Source: Ceratobasidium sp. AG-K (lineage: Eukaryota > Basidiomycota > Agaricomycetes > Cantharellales > Ceratobasidiaceae). From it: 64,000 nt of DNA. This document shows positions 35,099 through 46,815 of this stretch, piece after piece (the stretch's first letter is position 1; each line of letters begins with the position of its first letter). The DNA lies in contig JAWNGF010000012.1 in the NCBI GenBank assembly GCA_037039685.1, positions 62,001-126,000 on the forward strand, written 5' to 3'. The notes beneath the pieces are model-generated. The model was not told the DNA's origin. It made no database searches and saw only the letters and a list, made by a program, of their open reading frames with translations. The translations under genes were made by a program, and so were the position numbers.

Positions 35099-38000
35099 TT
35101 AGCCTAGGCCTACCTCATCAGATGATCTATTCGCATTCCACACCCGGATTGTCTTGTCACCTGAGCCAGAGACGATGCGCATGCCGTCGGGCGAGAAAGC
35201 AACCGAGTTGACGAAGCTGGTGTGTCCCTCGAGTGGGTCAAGCACCGACTGGCCTGTTTGAGCATCCCACACCCGGATTGTCTTGTCACCTGAGCCAGAG
35301 ACGATGCGCATGCCGTCGGGCGAGAAAGCAATCGATTTGACCCAGTCTGTGTGTCCCTCGAGTGGGTCAAGCACCGGCTGGCCTGTTTGAGCATCCCACA
35401 CCCGGATTGTCTTGTCAGATGAGCCAGAGACGATGCGCATGCCGTCGGGAGAGAAAGCAACCGAGTTGACCGAGTTGGTGTGTCCCTCGAGTGGGTCAAG
35501 CACCGGCTGGCCTGTTTGAGCATCCCACACCCGGATTGTGTTGTCATGTGAGCCAGAGACGATGCGCATGCCGTCGGGCGAGAAAGCAACCGAGTTGACG
35601 AAGCTGGTGTGTCCCTCGAGTGGGTCAAGCACCGGCTGGCCTGTTTGAGCATCCCACACCCGGATTGTGTTGTCATATGAGCCAGAGACGATGCGCATGC
35701 CGTCGGGCGAAAAAGCAACTGAGCTGACCGAGCTGGTGTGTCCCTCGAGTGGGTCAAGCACCGGCTGGCCTGTTTGAGCATCCCACACCCGGATTGTGTT
35801 GTCATGTGAGCCAGAGACGATGCGCATGCCGTCGGGCGAGAAAGCAACCGAGTTGACGAAGCTGGTGTGTCCCTCGAGTGGGTCAAGCACCGGCTGGCCT
35901 GTTTGAGCATCCCACACCCGGATTGTGTTGTCATATGAGCCAGAGACGATGCGCATGCCGTCGGGCGAAAAAGCAACTGAGCTGACCGAGCTGGTGTGTC
36001 CCTCGAGTGGGTCAAGCACCGGCTGGCCTGTTTGAGCATCCCACACCCGGATTGTGTTGTCATATGAGCCAGAGACGATGCGCATGCCGTCGGGCGAGAA
36101 AGCAACCGAGTTGACCCAGCTGGTGTGTCCCTCGAGTGGGTCAAGCACCGGCTGGCCTGTTTGAGCATCCCACACCCGGATTGTGTTGTCATATGAGCCA
36201 GAGACGATGCGCATGCCGTCGGGCGAAAAAGCAACTGAGCTGACCGAGCTGGTGTGTCCCTCGAGTGGGTCAAGCACCGGCTGGCCTGTTTGAGCATGCC
36301 CCACACCCGAGGACCCATTGTGTTGTCGGCTGGCCTGTTTGAGCATCCCACACCCGGATTGTGTTGTCAGATTGAGCCAGAGACGATGCGCATGCCGTCG
36401 GGCGAAAAAGCAACTGAGCTGACCGAGCTGGTGTGTCCCTCGAGTGGGTCAAGCACCGGCTGGCCTGTTTGAGCATCCCACACCCGGATTGTGTTGTCAT
36501 ATGAGCCAGAGACGATGCGCATGCCGTCGGGCGAGAAAGCAACCGATTTGACCCAGTCTGTGTGTCCCTCGAGTGGGTCAAGCACCGGCTGGCCGGTTTG
36601 AGCATCCCACACCCGGATTGTGTTGTCATATGAGCCAGAGACGATGCGCATGCCGTCGGACGAGAAAACAACCGACCGAATACCACCTTCTGCATTGAGC
36701 GCACTCAGCAGCGAAAGCTGCCGCCTTGCCATTCCACTCCCTGCCACCCTAGCGAGCCCGTTAACTCGCTGGATATAGTAGCTTGATAGCGGCCCTGATC
36801 TTGGCCACGATGCTAGCATCGATGTGTATAGATGAACTGTGCTACGTGACACATTGTTTGCCGCAAACATGGTTACAAATCGCCATGCATCGCGAACCAG
36901 GGCATTTGCTTCTTCAAGAGCGCTCTCCGCCTGGCATTATTTTAGTTTTGTTCACTCATTGGATCGCAATTTTAACTGACGTACCCTGCACCATTTCTCG
37001 GCCATCTCAAATGCCAATGCGCCAACGTTCATTTGTTTCTTCAGATTGAGCACTTCCATCCACAGCAACAATCGGTTGGCTACGAACTTGTAAAATCTTT
37101 GCAGCCGTTCGGCGGATGCTCCCCCATACTTGAGGTGCACCGCCCAATACTGACATGCATATGACAAGTCGTGCGGGATCGCATGTTTGACCCTCTCGGC
37201 GAAGTCTGGTACCTGCTCATCGAAGACATACGACGACTCCAGGTCACAGACGTTGAACTGTTTCTCATTACTGTCGATTCGATCGAAGCACAGCTCGGCT
37301 AATCGACCATGATGTGTCTCTAAATCACAACGAAGCTGTTTGGATCGCGAAGGGTCGAGCATGTAGTCAGGGAAGGATGCATGAAGTGTGGTGACTACGC
37401 GATCGGTGCCAGAAATGTGAACGACCGACCACAAAGGGTCAAGCGCGTCCTGGACCAAACCAACGTCTTTGAGCTGGAGGAGTCCTCCCAGCGCCTCAAC
37501 GGTAAGCGGTTCTTGTGCGCAGACGACTGTGTCAAGAACAAGCCTCATGCGGCTCTTCTCATCGTTATCGAGGTCGGAGCCATCGAACGCAGAGGTGAGA
37601 ATAGCACTGTACAGCGCATCAATATCTTCGTCTGTTTTTGAGCCTGAGCTCTTCACATTCAGCACGGCGTGTATTCGGTTCCGCCGACGAGAAACAGAGG
37701 TCGCAGTTTGAATGTACCGAACAACAGTTGCGGCATAGATGAAAAGTACGCCCGCACGTTCGACTAGGGTGGCTAGTTCTGTGTCGCTAATAGAAGTCGC
37801 TAGAGCTCTGAGCTCAGTCTGTAGATATAGTTTAATGTCCTCTTTAACGATCGATTTCTCCAGCTCGTGCAGAATCATCTTTGCTCGTGTATCCCCGATC
37901 TTCTGCCGGATCTGCGGCTCAGGCCGGCTTGATACAAAGATCTTCAGTGGCAAGTTCGGCGCCTGTCCAGCGAGGGTCTCCAGCAGCAGCCCGACCCCTT

Positions 38001-39384
38001 GGCTGTCCTCGCATTCGTCCAGCGCATCAATAACCACTACGAGATTCTCTGGTAGAGAACGCGAAGCCTCACGTAATGGCGCTATAATCAAGTCTCGTAG
38101 TTGAATGGGAAGTGCTTTTGTATGCAGGTCTGGGTCCGCTTGTAAGGTCAAGGAGAGGGCGTGGTAGAAGGGGCGAGAGAATCGAGCGAGCTGGTATGCG
38201 ATGGTGGGCAAGATTAGCTTCACATTGCGGCATTCGGGGAGAAGTCGCGTGCAGAAGAAGCTCGCCCCAAGCTCGTGGGACCGGTCGAGCATGGCGCACA
38301 GACTGCTTGCGATCGTGGTTTTCCCGGTTCCAGCCATGCCGTTCAGCCAATATAGGGTTTCCTGATTCTTGTCGTGTCTCCAGTTGTCAAGGCCTTCCAA
38401 GACCTGCTTCCGAGTCTCAGGAGTGCATTCTCGGCGACCGACTTGAAACGCTTCCGCGGAGTTGTAGCACGCCGACATCGACGGCAACAAGGACTTCATA
38501 TGGCTCTCCTACCGTGGAGTCTGTTAGCACCAATGAGTAGACAAGGATTCCGTTTACGACTAACGCATGCCAACTTATCTACGATCTTCCACATGTTCAA
38601 ATCCGCGTTTAGCTTCGCAGTAGTGAGTAGACCGAAAGCATACGAAAGCATTGCATAAAGCTTACTCTAAACCGATCTAGATGTCCTCGAATTCGTCGAT
38701 AGCACTCGATTACTTCGTTCAAGTCCTGGCTTGCTTCTAGGTATCGTCTTCCTATCTGTCGCTCTTCCTTGCTTGAAACACGGTTCAGTTCCCCTTCAAT
38801 CGCACTACCGAGGGTCCAAATCAATTCACATATAATATCCTGATCCACACAATACTCACGCGCATAGATTATTCATACTACCTGTCATTGTTGGCGGTAT
38901 ATTGTCGGAAAAATGCGTTTCTAACTCGCCAAACAGTCCTTCGAGCTCCACTTTGAGTGCAGCATAATCTCGTCGAGCCTGCACCTCACCCTATATAAAA
39001 ATTCTAATAAGTGGATGATATGGCAAAACCCTTAAATGTACTGACATCGTACATATCTATAAATCCAGCAAACTCTCCCATGACCGACCTCAAGGGGCCC
39101 ACCCCAGTGGAGATGGAGTTTATGGCTTGCCGGAAGCCGCTGAGTGATTTCCAGCTGTTGCTGGGCGTAGGGTTGGATGCTGGGGATGCCGGGCCTATGT
39201 GCGACTGTAATGCATGAGCGCCCGATGGTGGACTCGAGGGCTGAGAATGGCTTGGCGGAAAGCTGGGCTTGGGGCGAAGCTGTGCGTTGGGCAAAGAGCT
39301 GGTCGACCCCGGAGGGTCTGCACCTAGCCGAAGCGCCTCCATTGCTTCACCCTTCCAACGCCTAAATCGTTCTCTTATCGTCAT
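35099..39384 (-). CDS. NACHT-WD40 receptor-like protein (NLR2), WD array broken
   Basis: Second fungal NLR-type protein. Exons 39384-39046, 38990-38860, 38839-38666, 38612-38565, 38508-36985 and 36930-35099 join in phase. The start MTIRERFRRWKGEA is chosen because it opens the N-terminal region typical of the family; the frame also runs upstream without a better ATG. The linker (YRRIRGHLDRFR) and NACHT domain follow, with Walker A GMAGTGKTTIA near 38320 and Walker B VVVIDALDEC near 38040, then LHASFPDYMLDPSRSKQL, as in NLR1. The WD40 part has 12 repeats of 43 aa, almost identical to each other. After repeat 3 an extra base at about 36372 gives an immediate stop. A duplicated piece of a repeat follows, then nine clean repeats resume in another frame from 36346. 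As read, the protein stops at 36367, with only two complete WD40 repeats and part of a third. Confidence 0.88.
35110..36670 (-). repeat. Tandem 129-bp WD40-coding repeats
   Basis: Twelve near-identical copies of a 129-bp (43-codon) unit. Differences sit mainly in two spots: the codons after GHT (SSVSS, SFVNS, SWVNS, NSVNS, DWVKS) and the codons after SGS (YDN, HDN, SDK, GDK). Several SSVSS and SFVNS units alternate, so the array also has a 258-bp two-unit period (for example GTTGACGAAGC recurs at about 35594 and 35852). The unit is a multiple of three bases, so other frames stay open over the whole array too. Confidence 0.95.
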
Positions 39385-40505
39385 TACAGGTACAGACACG
39401 GTGGTGGTCGGACTGTGTCGAATCAAGCGCTCGTCGTGTCCGAACCTAGTTCTAGGTGCCTCGCATGGGGCATCCAGGTGGCATAGACATTCCGTGCCGA
39501 GTAATGATAGTAAATGCACGTGATGCCCAATTTGGGCTTGCAAATCTGGGTCTTCTTGGTCATCAGTTGCAAATCGACGAGAACAGAGCTTCGGCTCGAC
39601 GAGGAGCACCATACCGACGTCTGAGCTCGAGTCGACTTCATTGAGACTCGTGCGAGTACGCACTCCGTGCCTCTGTTGGAATATTGATACGAACATTTTA
39701 GAGGGCTAGTGTCATTGCGTCGTCTCGTTTGCCGTGGTTCAGATCCAACTCGTTCGATCATTGCCCCTGCTTCGTTGAGAGGACTTCCGGCTAGCGCGCC
39801 ACGGGGAAGTTTGTATGAGGAGCACTTGGGGCTTAAAGCCAAGGCTTTGCTGTGTGAAACATGGTTGGATATAGCGTTGGCGATGCACGCAAGGCTGGGG
39901 AGGAGGGTATGGGCGAATAAATCGAGGATACCCAAGCGGGGAAGGGTTTGCCTGTGCTGTGTGACTGGCAAGGGTGTGATTGGGGCTAATTTCGATTGAT
40001 TCTAGGGTAACTTCCACTGACGTCGCCTCATCACTTCGAGTTGATTATCCCATACCAACCGGCGAGTCCAAGCCGCCTCCGCTCAGTGCGTCCCTCAATC
40101 GACCCTGCCTACCATAGCTCAAAATCATTCCTCCCAGCCTTATTTCTGCAGCACTCTTCACAGATTCTGTTGCGCGTGTCCCAACCAATCCTAGCATCCT
40201 TACCATCTTACACCCTACCAACACCGCGTTCCAGTCCATCCCCACAAGCCTGCATCCAGGAAAACACAGTGGTCTGACTCGACCAACAGTGACGATTTCG
40301 TCAACGAATCGGTTCAAGATAGCAAATTCCCCATCTCTGTCTTGCCGAAAAAACTCAAATCGTCCGGGTCCTCAACCAGCCATGCTCTCGACTATAAAAC
40401 ACAAACATTCGTACCTTCCTTCCCAGCCATAATCGATTGCTTTGTCAGAGGCTAACAGGTAAATCCGAGGAACTGTCGAAATTGGTAAAGCTCAAAACAG
40501 ACTAC

Positions 40506-40935
40506 TTGGCCTCCGGTGCATGGCTTTCGTGCCGAGGCTTCGATACCCGTCCGACGATAGGTTTATTAGGGTGACGAACGAGTATATACTAGACATAATA
40601 AATACATAACGGAGCATGACGTGAGATTCAAGAGATAACGCCCGGAGCAGAGCGACCAGGTGGAATCCGGGGCGCCGAGACGCGAGCACAGCTCGCGGGT
40701 CGGGCGGCCAATCCTGACGGTATCCGAAGGACAGAGAAACGAAAAGGAAGAAGGGATGGAGGGCGGGACAAAAAGAGAGCACGGGGGTGCAAACGGTAGA
40801 TGGCAGTGTGCAATGAAAGCACGCAATGCGTGACGCATGTGCCTATAGTAGCCCTAAGGCGTGTGATGCCCATTTTGGGGCTGCGGACAAGTATGAGCTT
40901 TGCGCTTCCGCAGGCTGCGGTGCATAGCCCCCAGT
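40506..40935. mobile_element. Insert of unknown type in the MCU pseudogene
   Basis: About 430 bp with no counterpart in the intact MCU gene. It starts after AACAGACTAC and ends before GATCAG, where MCU homology resumes. On the minus strand it has a pyrimidine-rich stretch and ends with TAATAAAC, then CGACGGGTATCGAAGCC. This could be the 3' untranslated end of a retroelement. No protein domain is seen and no clear target-site duplication was found. Confidence 0.5.
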
Positions 40936-41044
40936 GATCAGCTTGCTCACTGAAGCGTGCGTCGGCTTGTGCGTCGCGAATTTGGGTATTATCGGTTGGC
41001 ATGAATGGGAGCTTGGGTAACGAAGGGTTTGCTCTACCACCCAC

Positions 41045-41452
41045 GCGTTTTTTTGTTTTTATTTTTTTGTCCTTTTTTGAACCTAGTGTATTCAAATTGC
41101 GTTGAGACCAGGCCTTATGTACAGCTTCTGTAGGTAATAAATGATGGAGTAGGAAATAGAAGGATAAAAGAAACAGGACAACTAAGCACGAGAGAAAAGA
41201 GTAACGAGGCAAGACGCGAAGCAGAGCAAAAAAACAGTAAATAGCACTATCTAAGTATGGAAGCGAAACGGCCCGTGGCCTTAATGTAGTCGAGAAGAGC
41301 CCGGATGCCCTCCGATGACGAGAGGAGGTAGTTGAAGGACAGAAACTCACGCCCCCTTGAGCCCAAGTGCTCGTGCCGTTCCGCTCCATAGCCGGGACAG
41401 CGAAAGATAAAGTGTGTGACACTTTCGGGTTCTTTGGAACACGCCGTGCAAA
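41045..41452 (-). mobile_element. 5'-truncated LINE (non-LTR retrotransposon) end
   Basis: On the minus strand, a 70-codon frame (41459-41247) ends with the CCHC-type zinc finger found after the reverse transcriptase in Tad-like LINEs: CTACSKEPESVTHFIFRC, spacing C-x2-C-x8-H-x4-C. A 3' untranslated region and an A-rich tail follow (plus-strand T runs at 41048-41080). The insert is flanked by CACCCAC at 41038-41044 and 41453-41459, a possible 7-bp target-site duplication. It sits in what was the intron before the pore signature of the MCU copy. Confidence 0.72.
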
Positions 41453-42000
41453 CACCCACACATTTACCAACGTGTTCATAGGAATATTCCTGAGCCTATG
41501 ATGTATCCCCCTAGTCTTACCTGGATTATCGCTGGATATGCATGACCCTGGTATGGTCTGCCGCATACATCCTACCTTAGCAGTAACCAACCGTCTATCA
41601 GGGAGCGAGGTATCCTACCGGTTATTGCTCAAGCTGTACAAGTCCAAAGGTGTTGAATCTGAATTGGAAGCATGCTGTTGTTGCGCTTTGTTTATGATTT
41701 GTGACTAGTGACTATCAAGTAAGAGGACCCGATATGAGATGGAAAACCACTCAAGCACGAGATCCGGAGGATTATAGGTATGGTGTTTATTACAGAACAC
41801 GTACATTCTGGGCTCTAACAATGTTTAACCGACAGGCGACTCTAACATTCAATGGGATGGTACTCCTCATGGGGATCCTACAAACTTCAACCCTACCAGC
41901 GACGACAAGAACAAGGGAACTACAAAGCCGGAGGATGAATTTGCGAAGAGTGACAAACAGCATATGCCTGGGATGCACACAGAAATGTATGTAGGAAGGG

Positions 42001-42818
42001 GGAGAAGCAAATCCGACAAAGTGAATAATATTGATATAGATGTGAGTGTGGAATGTGGATGTCAACTGTAAGTATTTTACCAAATTCAACTCATAATAAC
42101 TTTGGTATCTCCCTGTCCTAGACGAAGATGGGGATGAGTAGCAGAAATTCTAGGAAACGGTACTAGCCCACTACTAAAGAATATACAGAGAGAGCTCGAC
42201 GGATGCCTAGGTCATATATATTTGTTGTATCAAGCAACAATATAAAGTAACTAGAACAAACGCTGAGAGCCCCTGAGCGGCTGCGACAAGCCCAACTGCA
42301 AGTGAACCAAGCTTGGGGAAGATAGTGCTTAGGGGGCTGCAAGAACTCGGCCATGCGAGTAATGGCAAAGCGCTTGGATTGATTGACGCCGAACTGAAAA
42401 AGATCGGCATTTCAGCTATTGGGGCAGAGAAGCGCGTTTCGGGCAGAGGTAGTGCGGACACATCAGAGGCTTGGAATTTTCTGCACGAATGGTTTAGAGG
42501 TGGTACCTGTAGATATCAGTAACTTGATTGGTTACAGTACGGCAGCATCGCTATACTATCCTGACTGAAATATCTCACCTTGGTTCAAGGCGCCCACGGC
42601 TAAACAAACCACGAGCCATGATTTGATTATTTCAATCACAGACCGGAATTATGTCTAACCGGGTGCACCGGCGTCTAAATGAGGCGATTCGCAGTTCGCT
42701 CGGTGAGAATAGCAATGCACAGCCATATGCGCATACTATTGGCCATATTTAACCATGCGATATGGGTGGTTCTCGTCCAATTCAGCACCAGTAACCTCAA
42801 CCTCACCGCATCTGTACA
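42001..42818. other. Intergenic
   Basis: Short open frames on both strands between 42207 and 42522. One on the minus strand ends in a hydrophobic stretch (LAVGLVAAAQGLSAFVLV), but it has no clear start or splice pattern. No supported gene. Confidence 0.4.
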
Positions 42819-43846
42819 ATGGGTCTCCTTGACTTCCTGTCTGGTCACCATCAAGAAGATAACGACCCAGTTGACGGACCCTGGTCGTGCCGTGGTTGTG
42901 GTATAACCAATGGGCCCATTCGCTACAAATGTCGTATGTTCATTTCTCAGCCTATGCATCGTACACGATCTGAGTTCCAATTCACTAGTTTTGTGTCATA
43001 CTTTCTCCCTTGTAAGTCAATTTTTAACACAGGGGGCACGACCTCTGGCTGACTCTATTGTTCAGTGCTTGGACTGTTATAAACACGCGGCTCAATATCA
43101 CGCCAAACACGCACCACACAATTTTGCTCTCGTCGTCGCTCCTGAAAATAACTGGGAATGCAATGAGTGTGGGGCTGGCAGCGCACAGCTGCGTGCCAAG
43201 TGTCGAAAATGTCCCGACTACGACCTGTGTTTTGATTGTTTTGAGGGCGGGGGCGCGGCTCAAGCACACCCTACTCATCCGAGGGCAGAAGACTTTTCGT
43301 GGAGTTTGTGTAATGATGAGAGCTGGGAGTGTGAGGGATGCGGCATCAAGGATGGGAACCTATCCTTCAAATGTGGTGCGTAGGGTTACTGTAGGACTCG
43401 CGGTTATTACGGTGTCTAACTAATTGTCTTTGTTAGTACGCTGCGAGGACTTGATTCTGGTATGTCACACATCTGAGGTTCCTTTTGCTTCATTGCTTAC
43501 TTCCATATGAGTAGTGCCCCAAATGTATCGAATCAGCTGCCAAACATCATAAGTTACACCCCGAACAATCTGAATACATGCCTGTCATTGGGCTTGGCGC
43601 GTGGTGGTCCTGCGATGGGTGTGAGAACACACAGGAAGAACTAGTCAAGAAGGAACGCGCAGCAGTACGCTGGGACTGCAAGCGTTGCGATAACGTAGCG
43701 ATGGTGAGTTTCGCCTATTGTATATGCGTTGTAATTCCTAATCTATTTTGCAAAGTGTTCGAAATGCTTTGAGAAAGTGGAAAAGAAACACAAGAAACAC
43801 CCACTTCCTCAAGACTTTGCGCCAACTATTTACCTTGGCATATAGA
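42819..43846 (+). CDS. ZZ-type zinc-finger repeat protein
   Basis: Small cysteine- and histidine-rich protein of about 230 aa. The ATG at 42819 begins MGLLDFLSGHHQ. It then has four zinc-binding modules, each with C-x2-C pairs followed by an H-x-x-H or HPxH end: WSCRGCGI, WECNECGAG with CRKCPDYDLCFDC, WECEGCGIKD with CPKCIE, and WWSCDGCE with CKRCD and KKHKKHP. This layout resembles ZZ and related RING-fold modules, which bind peptide tails such as the N-terminus of histone H3 or ubiquitin-pathway partners. The protein ends at TAG 43844. The splice after the first module could not be resolved by eye; later introns are short and in phase. No enzymatic domain is present and no specific function is assigned. 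Confidence 0.75.
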
Positions 43847-44657
43847 TGTAAATAACGACCATTGGTCTAATCGGTCTGAATGAAGATTGTTGTCCGGACA
43901 CAACGCCAGAGTGACGGTTGTCAGCCTCGTGCATGAGGCCCTTTATTGTGGTATGGGAGGGACCTTAGTGACCTACCACCTGGCACATGCCAGAATTGGG
44001 GAGCCCGAGATCTGTGGGTATGTATACTTCAGCTGATGATTGGACAAGCGTGGGGTGCTGGGTCGTTTTCCTGTCCCGTGTGCCGTTCTGGAATAACTGG
44101 GAGTAAACCAAAAGCCAAATCATCTCACTCTCTATCGGAGACTTGTACGGTTCGCAGGTATGTGCCAGATCCACAACAATTGGAAATTACCTGTTCCAGA
44201 CCTAGCTTACACGCACAGAGATCCTGGAACGCCCAACTGTATGGATTGCTCGCTTGATTCGTATGGTGCAATTGCATTGGACATACTGATGCGCTCTACA
44301 AGTGGATAGTTGGGGGACGCAGATTACACGCACCCGAACGACCGACGAGTCCATATCGCTCTATTAGTACTAGTTATTATTAACGTTGCGCTGCATAATG
44401 CCCATAGCGTTACATACACTCGTCAGTGTTTCCTGAGGGGTAATGGGGAAACTTGACATCGAGTCAAGCACATCATCCGAAGTGGGAGGCAGCAATAAGT
44501 GCGTCTAATCTGGTGAACTCTCACATCTCCAATGTGACTTTGACTCGAGCCTCCATACGCAGCGAGTTATATGCGCAATGTGGCAACGTGTGAGTTGTTT
44601 GGTTTTACCAGTGTACACGTGATCTTGCGAGTCCTAAGGCCGGCCACCATAGCTCCG
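43847..44657. other. Intergenic
   Basis: About 800 bp without a supported gene. Confidence 0.45.
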
Positions 44658-46701
44658 ATGTACATGAAGCCAGCTTTGACAACGCATGATTTACTCCTCA
44701 ATCTGTTTAAAGGACTACCTAACGAGGTGATTGTCCGAGTGCTGCACTATTCCACCTACAAATCTATTCTTCAGTTTGCCAAGGTGGGTTGTTTGATCGT
44801 TTGAGACCGCCCGCCCTCAACCACGCGTATCCTAGACTTGTAAACGAAGTCTTGATATAGTCTCAAACACGGCTAGCGTGCAGCTCCATATAGAGTTAGA
44901 GTTGAATGGCCTAGAGATCGTAAACGGCTCGCCGAAAGGCGGGGCAGCGTATTCGCTGATCACAGAGGAACTTAGACGCTATCAGTGTGGTAAGCAAATT
45001 CACTATTCGTGTTTGCTTATAGCAGCTCTCTGAGATTCGAGCCAAAGGATGGCTTGATTTTGACTTCTCCACCTCAGTTGAGCGATCAATGGGCAGGCAA
45101 CGCATGGAACTTTGGGAGTTACGCGAAGGAGCCTTTGTCGAGGCCTTCACTCATGCTGGCTCTCGGTCCCAATCTACCGCGGATACGTTGCAATTTATTC
45201 CTATAGATACAGCATGCTTACCGCCCCCCGTACGGGCCAAACATCCGTTCCATGATTTTACGCATGATACAAGCCAGGGACTAGTGGTTCTAGTCAGCGT
45301 AGATAGTAACTGGTTGGTTTTGTTCCTACTTTAATCGCATACAAATACCACTCACGCCTTCTGGTTCTTAGCGCGACGTACGCAAGTATCTATATATGCT
45401 CAACTATAGATGGATTGCCTCATTCACTTGCACTCCGCCCAGTACTCTCTATTCAACTTGGTTTCAGCATTACTCCTTCCGAACCATCTGCCATGACAGT
45501 CGACGTCACGGGAAACGTACTCGTAACTAAATTTGCCCACCTGATGTCCTACTCATACGAAATTCTTGTCTGGGACTGGCAACTTGGGATTCTACTTAAT
45601 AGGATTAGTTCTCGGACTGGGATCTGTGACGTTGCCCTGCTTGACCGAAATCATCTCATACTTTACACTGCTGGCCTGGAGCCTGGTTCCGGTTCCAAGT
45701 TGAACTCTGTTTCCTTGATTACTTACGATAATATCACCTCGCCCTCTATCAACAGCTCCGAATCGAAAAACGCTGATGCACCTTTCAACATTTCTTCTTA
45801 CCCGACACTTGACTCTGTAGCCACCTTCCATCTCCCAAAGCTCAACTCAACCATGATAGTGGTTCCGTCTAGATTTCTCCTTCGGTCTGATCCCACCCCA
45901 GGCCATTCCGTTTATACTAGCTCTGCATCATTTGCGTGTTCACACATGGTCACTCTAGCCCTGACATTGTCTCTTACCTACACCCAGAACGTCACACCGC
46001 ATTCTGCGTCGTATCGAATCTTTGTCAGTGCTAGTCAGTTACTCGATCATTTAGGTCTAGAAAAGGCACCAATGGACGTACCTTGGAGTGAATGGGGCGA
46101 GTCTGCGACGCGCTGGTTTGTTGAATCAGAAACTAGTCATCGACATGACTGGATCTGCTGGATGTCGGCAGGACGATACATCAGGGCAATGTCAGACGGC
46201 GTTTCGGGAACTGTCAATTTATCGCTGATGGACTTTTGTACACCAAGAATTCGGAAACACTTGAATCGGACCTCCGAGCGATACGTTGATATTCTTCGAG
46301 CCCCACCGACAGCTATAAAAGGAAGAGCCGCCACTTTCGAGCACCGATGGGTCGCGGACCACCGTTCGTTGAGAGCTCAGCTGGGCAGGGCTGAGGAGAA
46401 CCAAGTGCTAGTGGATTTTATTGGCAGCGATATACCAACAACTGTGGCTCTTGGTCTGGAGGAGGAGGTCGTATCCCGTCTTCCGTACAGGACTGTCACC
46501 AAGTTGCGATCTGTGCCGGTGGGGAAATCGTGGTTCATTGACGGCAGTCACATTATTGGTTCGGATGTGAGTATAGTCTGGTATCTACTATTTCTTTGAG
46601 CCTGCAATGACGCGTATTCTCAGTTCCTGTCGAGATCTGGACCCAGGCCACCGGCCATGACAGTATACAAACTAAAGACATCAAACGACAATTTTACATA
46701 A
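44658..46701 (+). CDS. F-box protein
   Basis: Substrate-receptor-type protein of SCF ubiquitin ligases, with a large non-catalytic C-terminal part. The ATG at 44658 leads into the F-box (LLLNLFKGLPNEVIVRVLHY, then SILQFAKTCKRSLDIV), where the first intron splits Lys and Thr. A second exon, a third exon (AKGWLDFDFSTSVERSM) and a long exon from about 45380 (GLPHSLALRPVLSIQLGF, YSYEILVWDWQLGILL) follow. The last exon ends at TAA 46701. The C-terminal part has the beta-strand rhythm of a degenerate propeller, common in Agaricomycete F-box families. The join between exons 2 and 3 near 44990-45023 does not keep the frame with the splice sites I can see, so one base may be off or another site is used. 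Confidence 0.75.
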
Positions 46702-46815
46702 TTCATTGCGCTTATGCTTGGCCCTTTTTCAACCATATACAAAATAGCGAATATCGACAGCTTATACTATAATACAAGTCATGGATTCATTTCTTTCCTG
46801 GTGATCCCCATTCAT

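Larger units (their letters stand above)
39720..42000 (+). pseudogene. Decayed second copy of MCU
   Basis: The same segments as in the intact MCU gene at 32.8-34.4 kb appear in the same order and strand, with stops and indels. At 39830-39960 there is a match to the end of exon 1 (GGGGAGGAGGGTATGGGCGA against GGGGAGGAGGGCACGGGCGA). At 40040-40500 the frames encode SKPPPLS- and SVQDSKFPISV-like pieces and ATCCGAGGAACTGTCGAAA. At 40936-41040 GAAGCGTGCGTCGGCTTG matches the TM1 region, and at 41475-41560 TTACCTGGATTATCGC matches TM2. At 41840-41960 remnants of the C-terminal exon remain. Two inserts split it, at 40506-40935 and 41045-41452. It cannot make a functional channel. Confidence 0.85.

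Noticed and set aside
35110..36351. A second 413-codon open frame on the minus strand through the NLR2 repeats
   Set aside because: The repeat unit is 129 bp, a multiple of three, so any frame without a stop in one unit stays open in all. Its peptide is repetitive, without domain features, and overlaps the WD40 frame.
39385..39696. Extension of NLR2 upstream of MTIRERF
   Set aside because: The frame is open, but the peptide is unlike the family's N-terminus and MTIRERFRRWKGEA is the natural start; treated as leader.
40530..40560. CTTCGATACCC as a tRNA-derived SINE B box
   Set aside because: The sides do not pair as a T-arm and no A box fits at the proper distance; kept only as an unidentified insert.
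40628..41590. 320-codon minus-strand frame across the MCU copy
   Set aside because: It runs through pseudogene, LINE and the other insert without regard to their borders and has no domain; open by chance.
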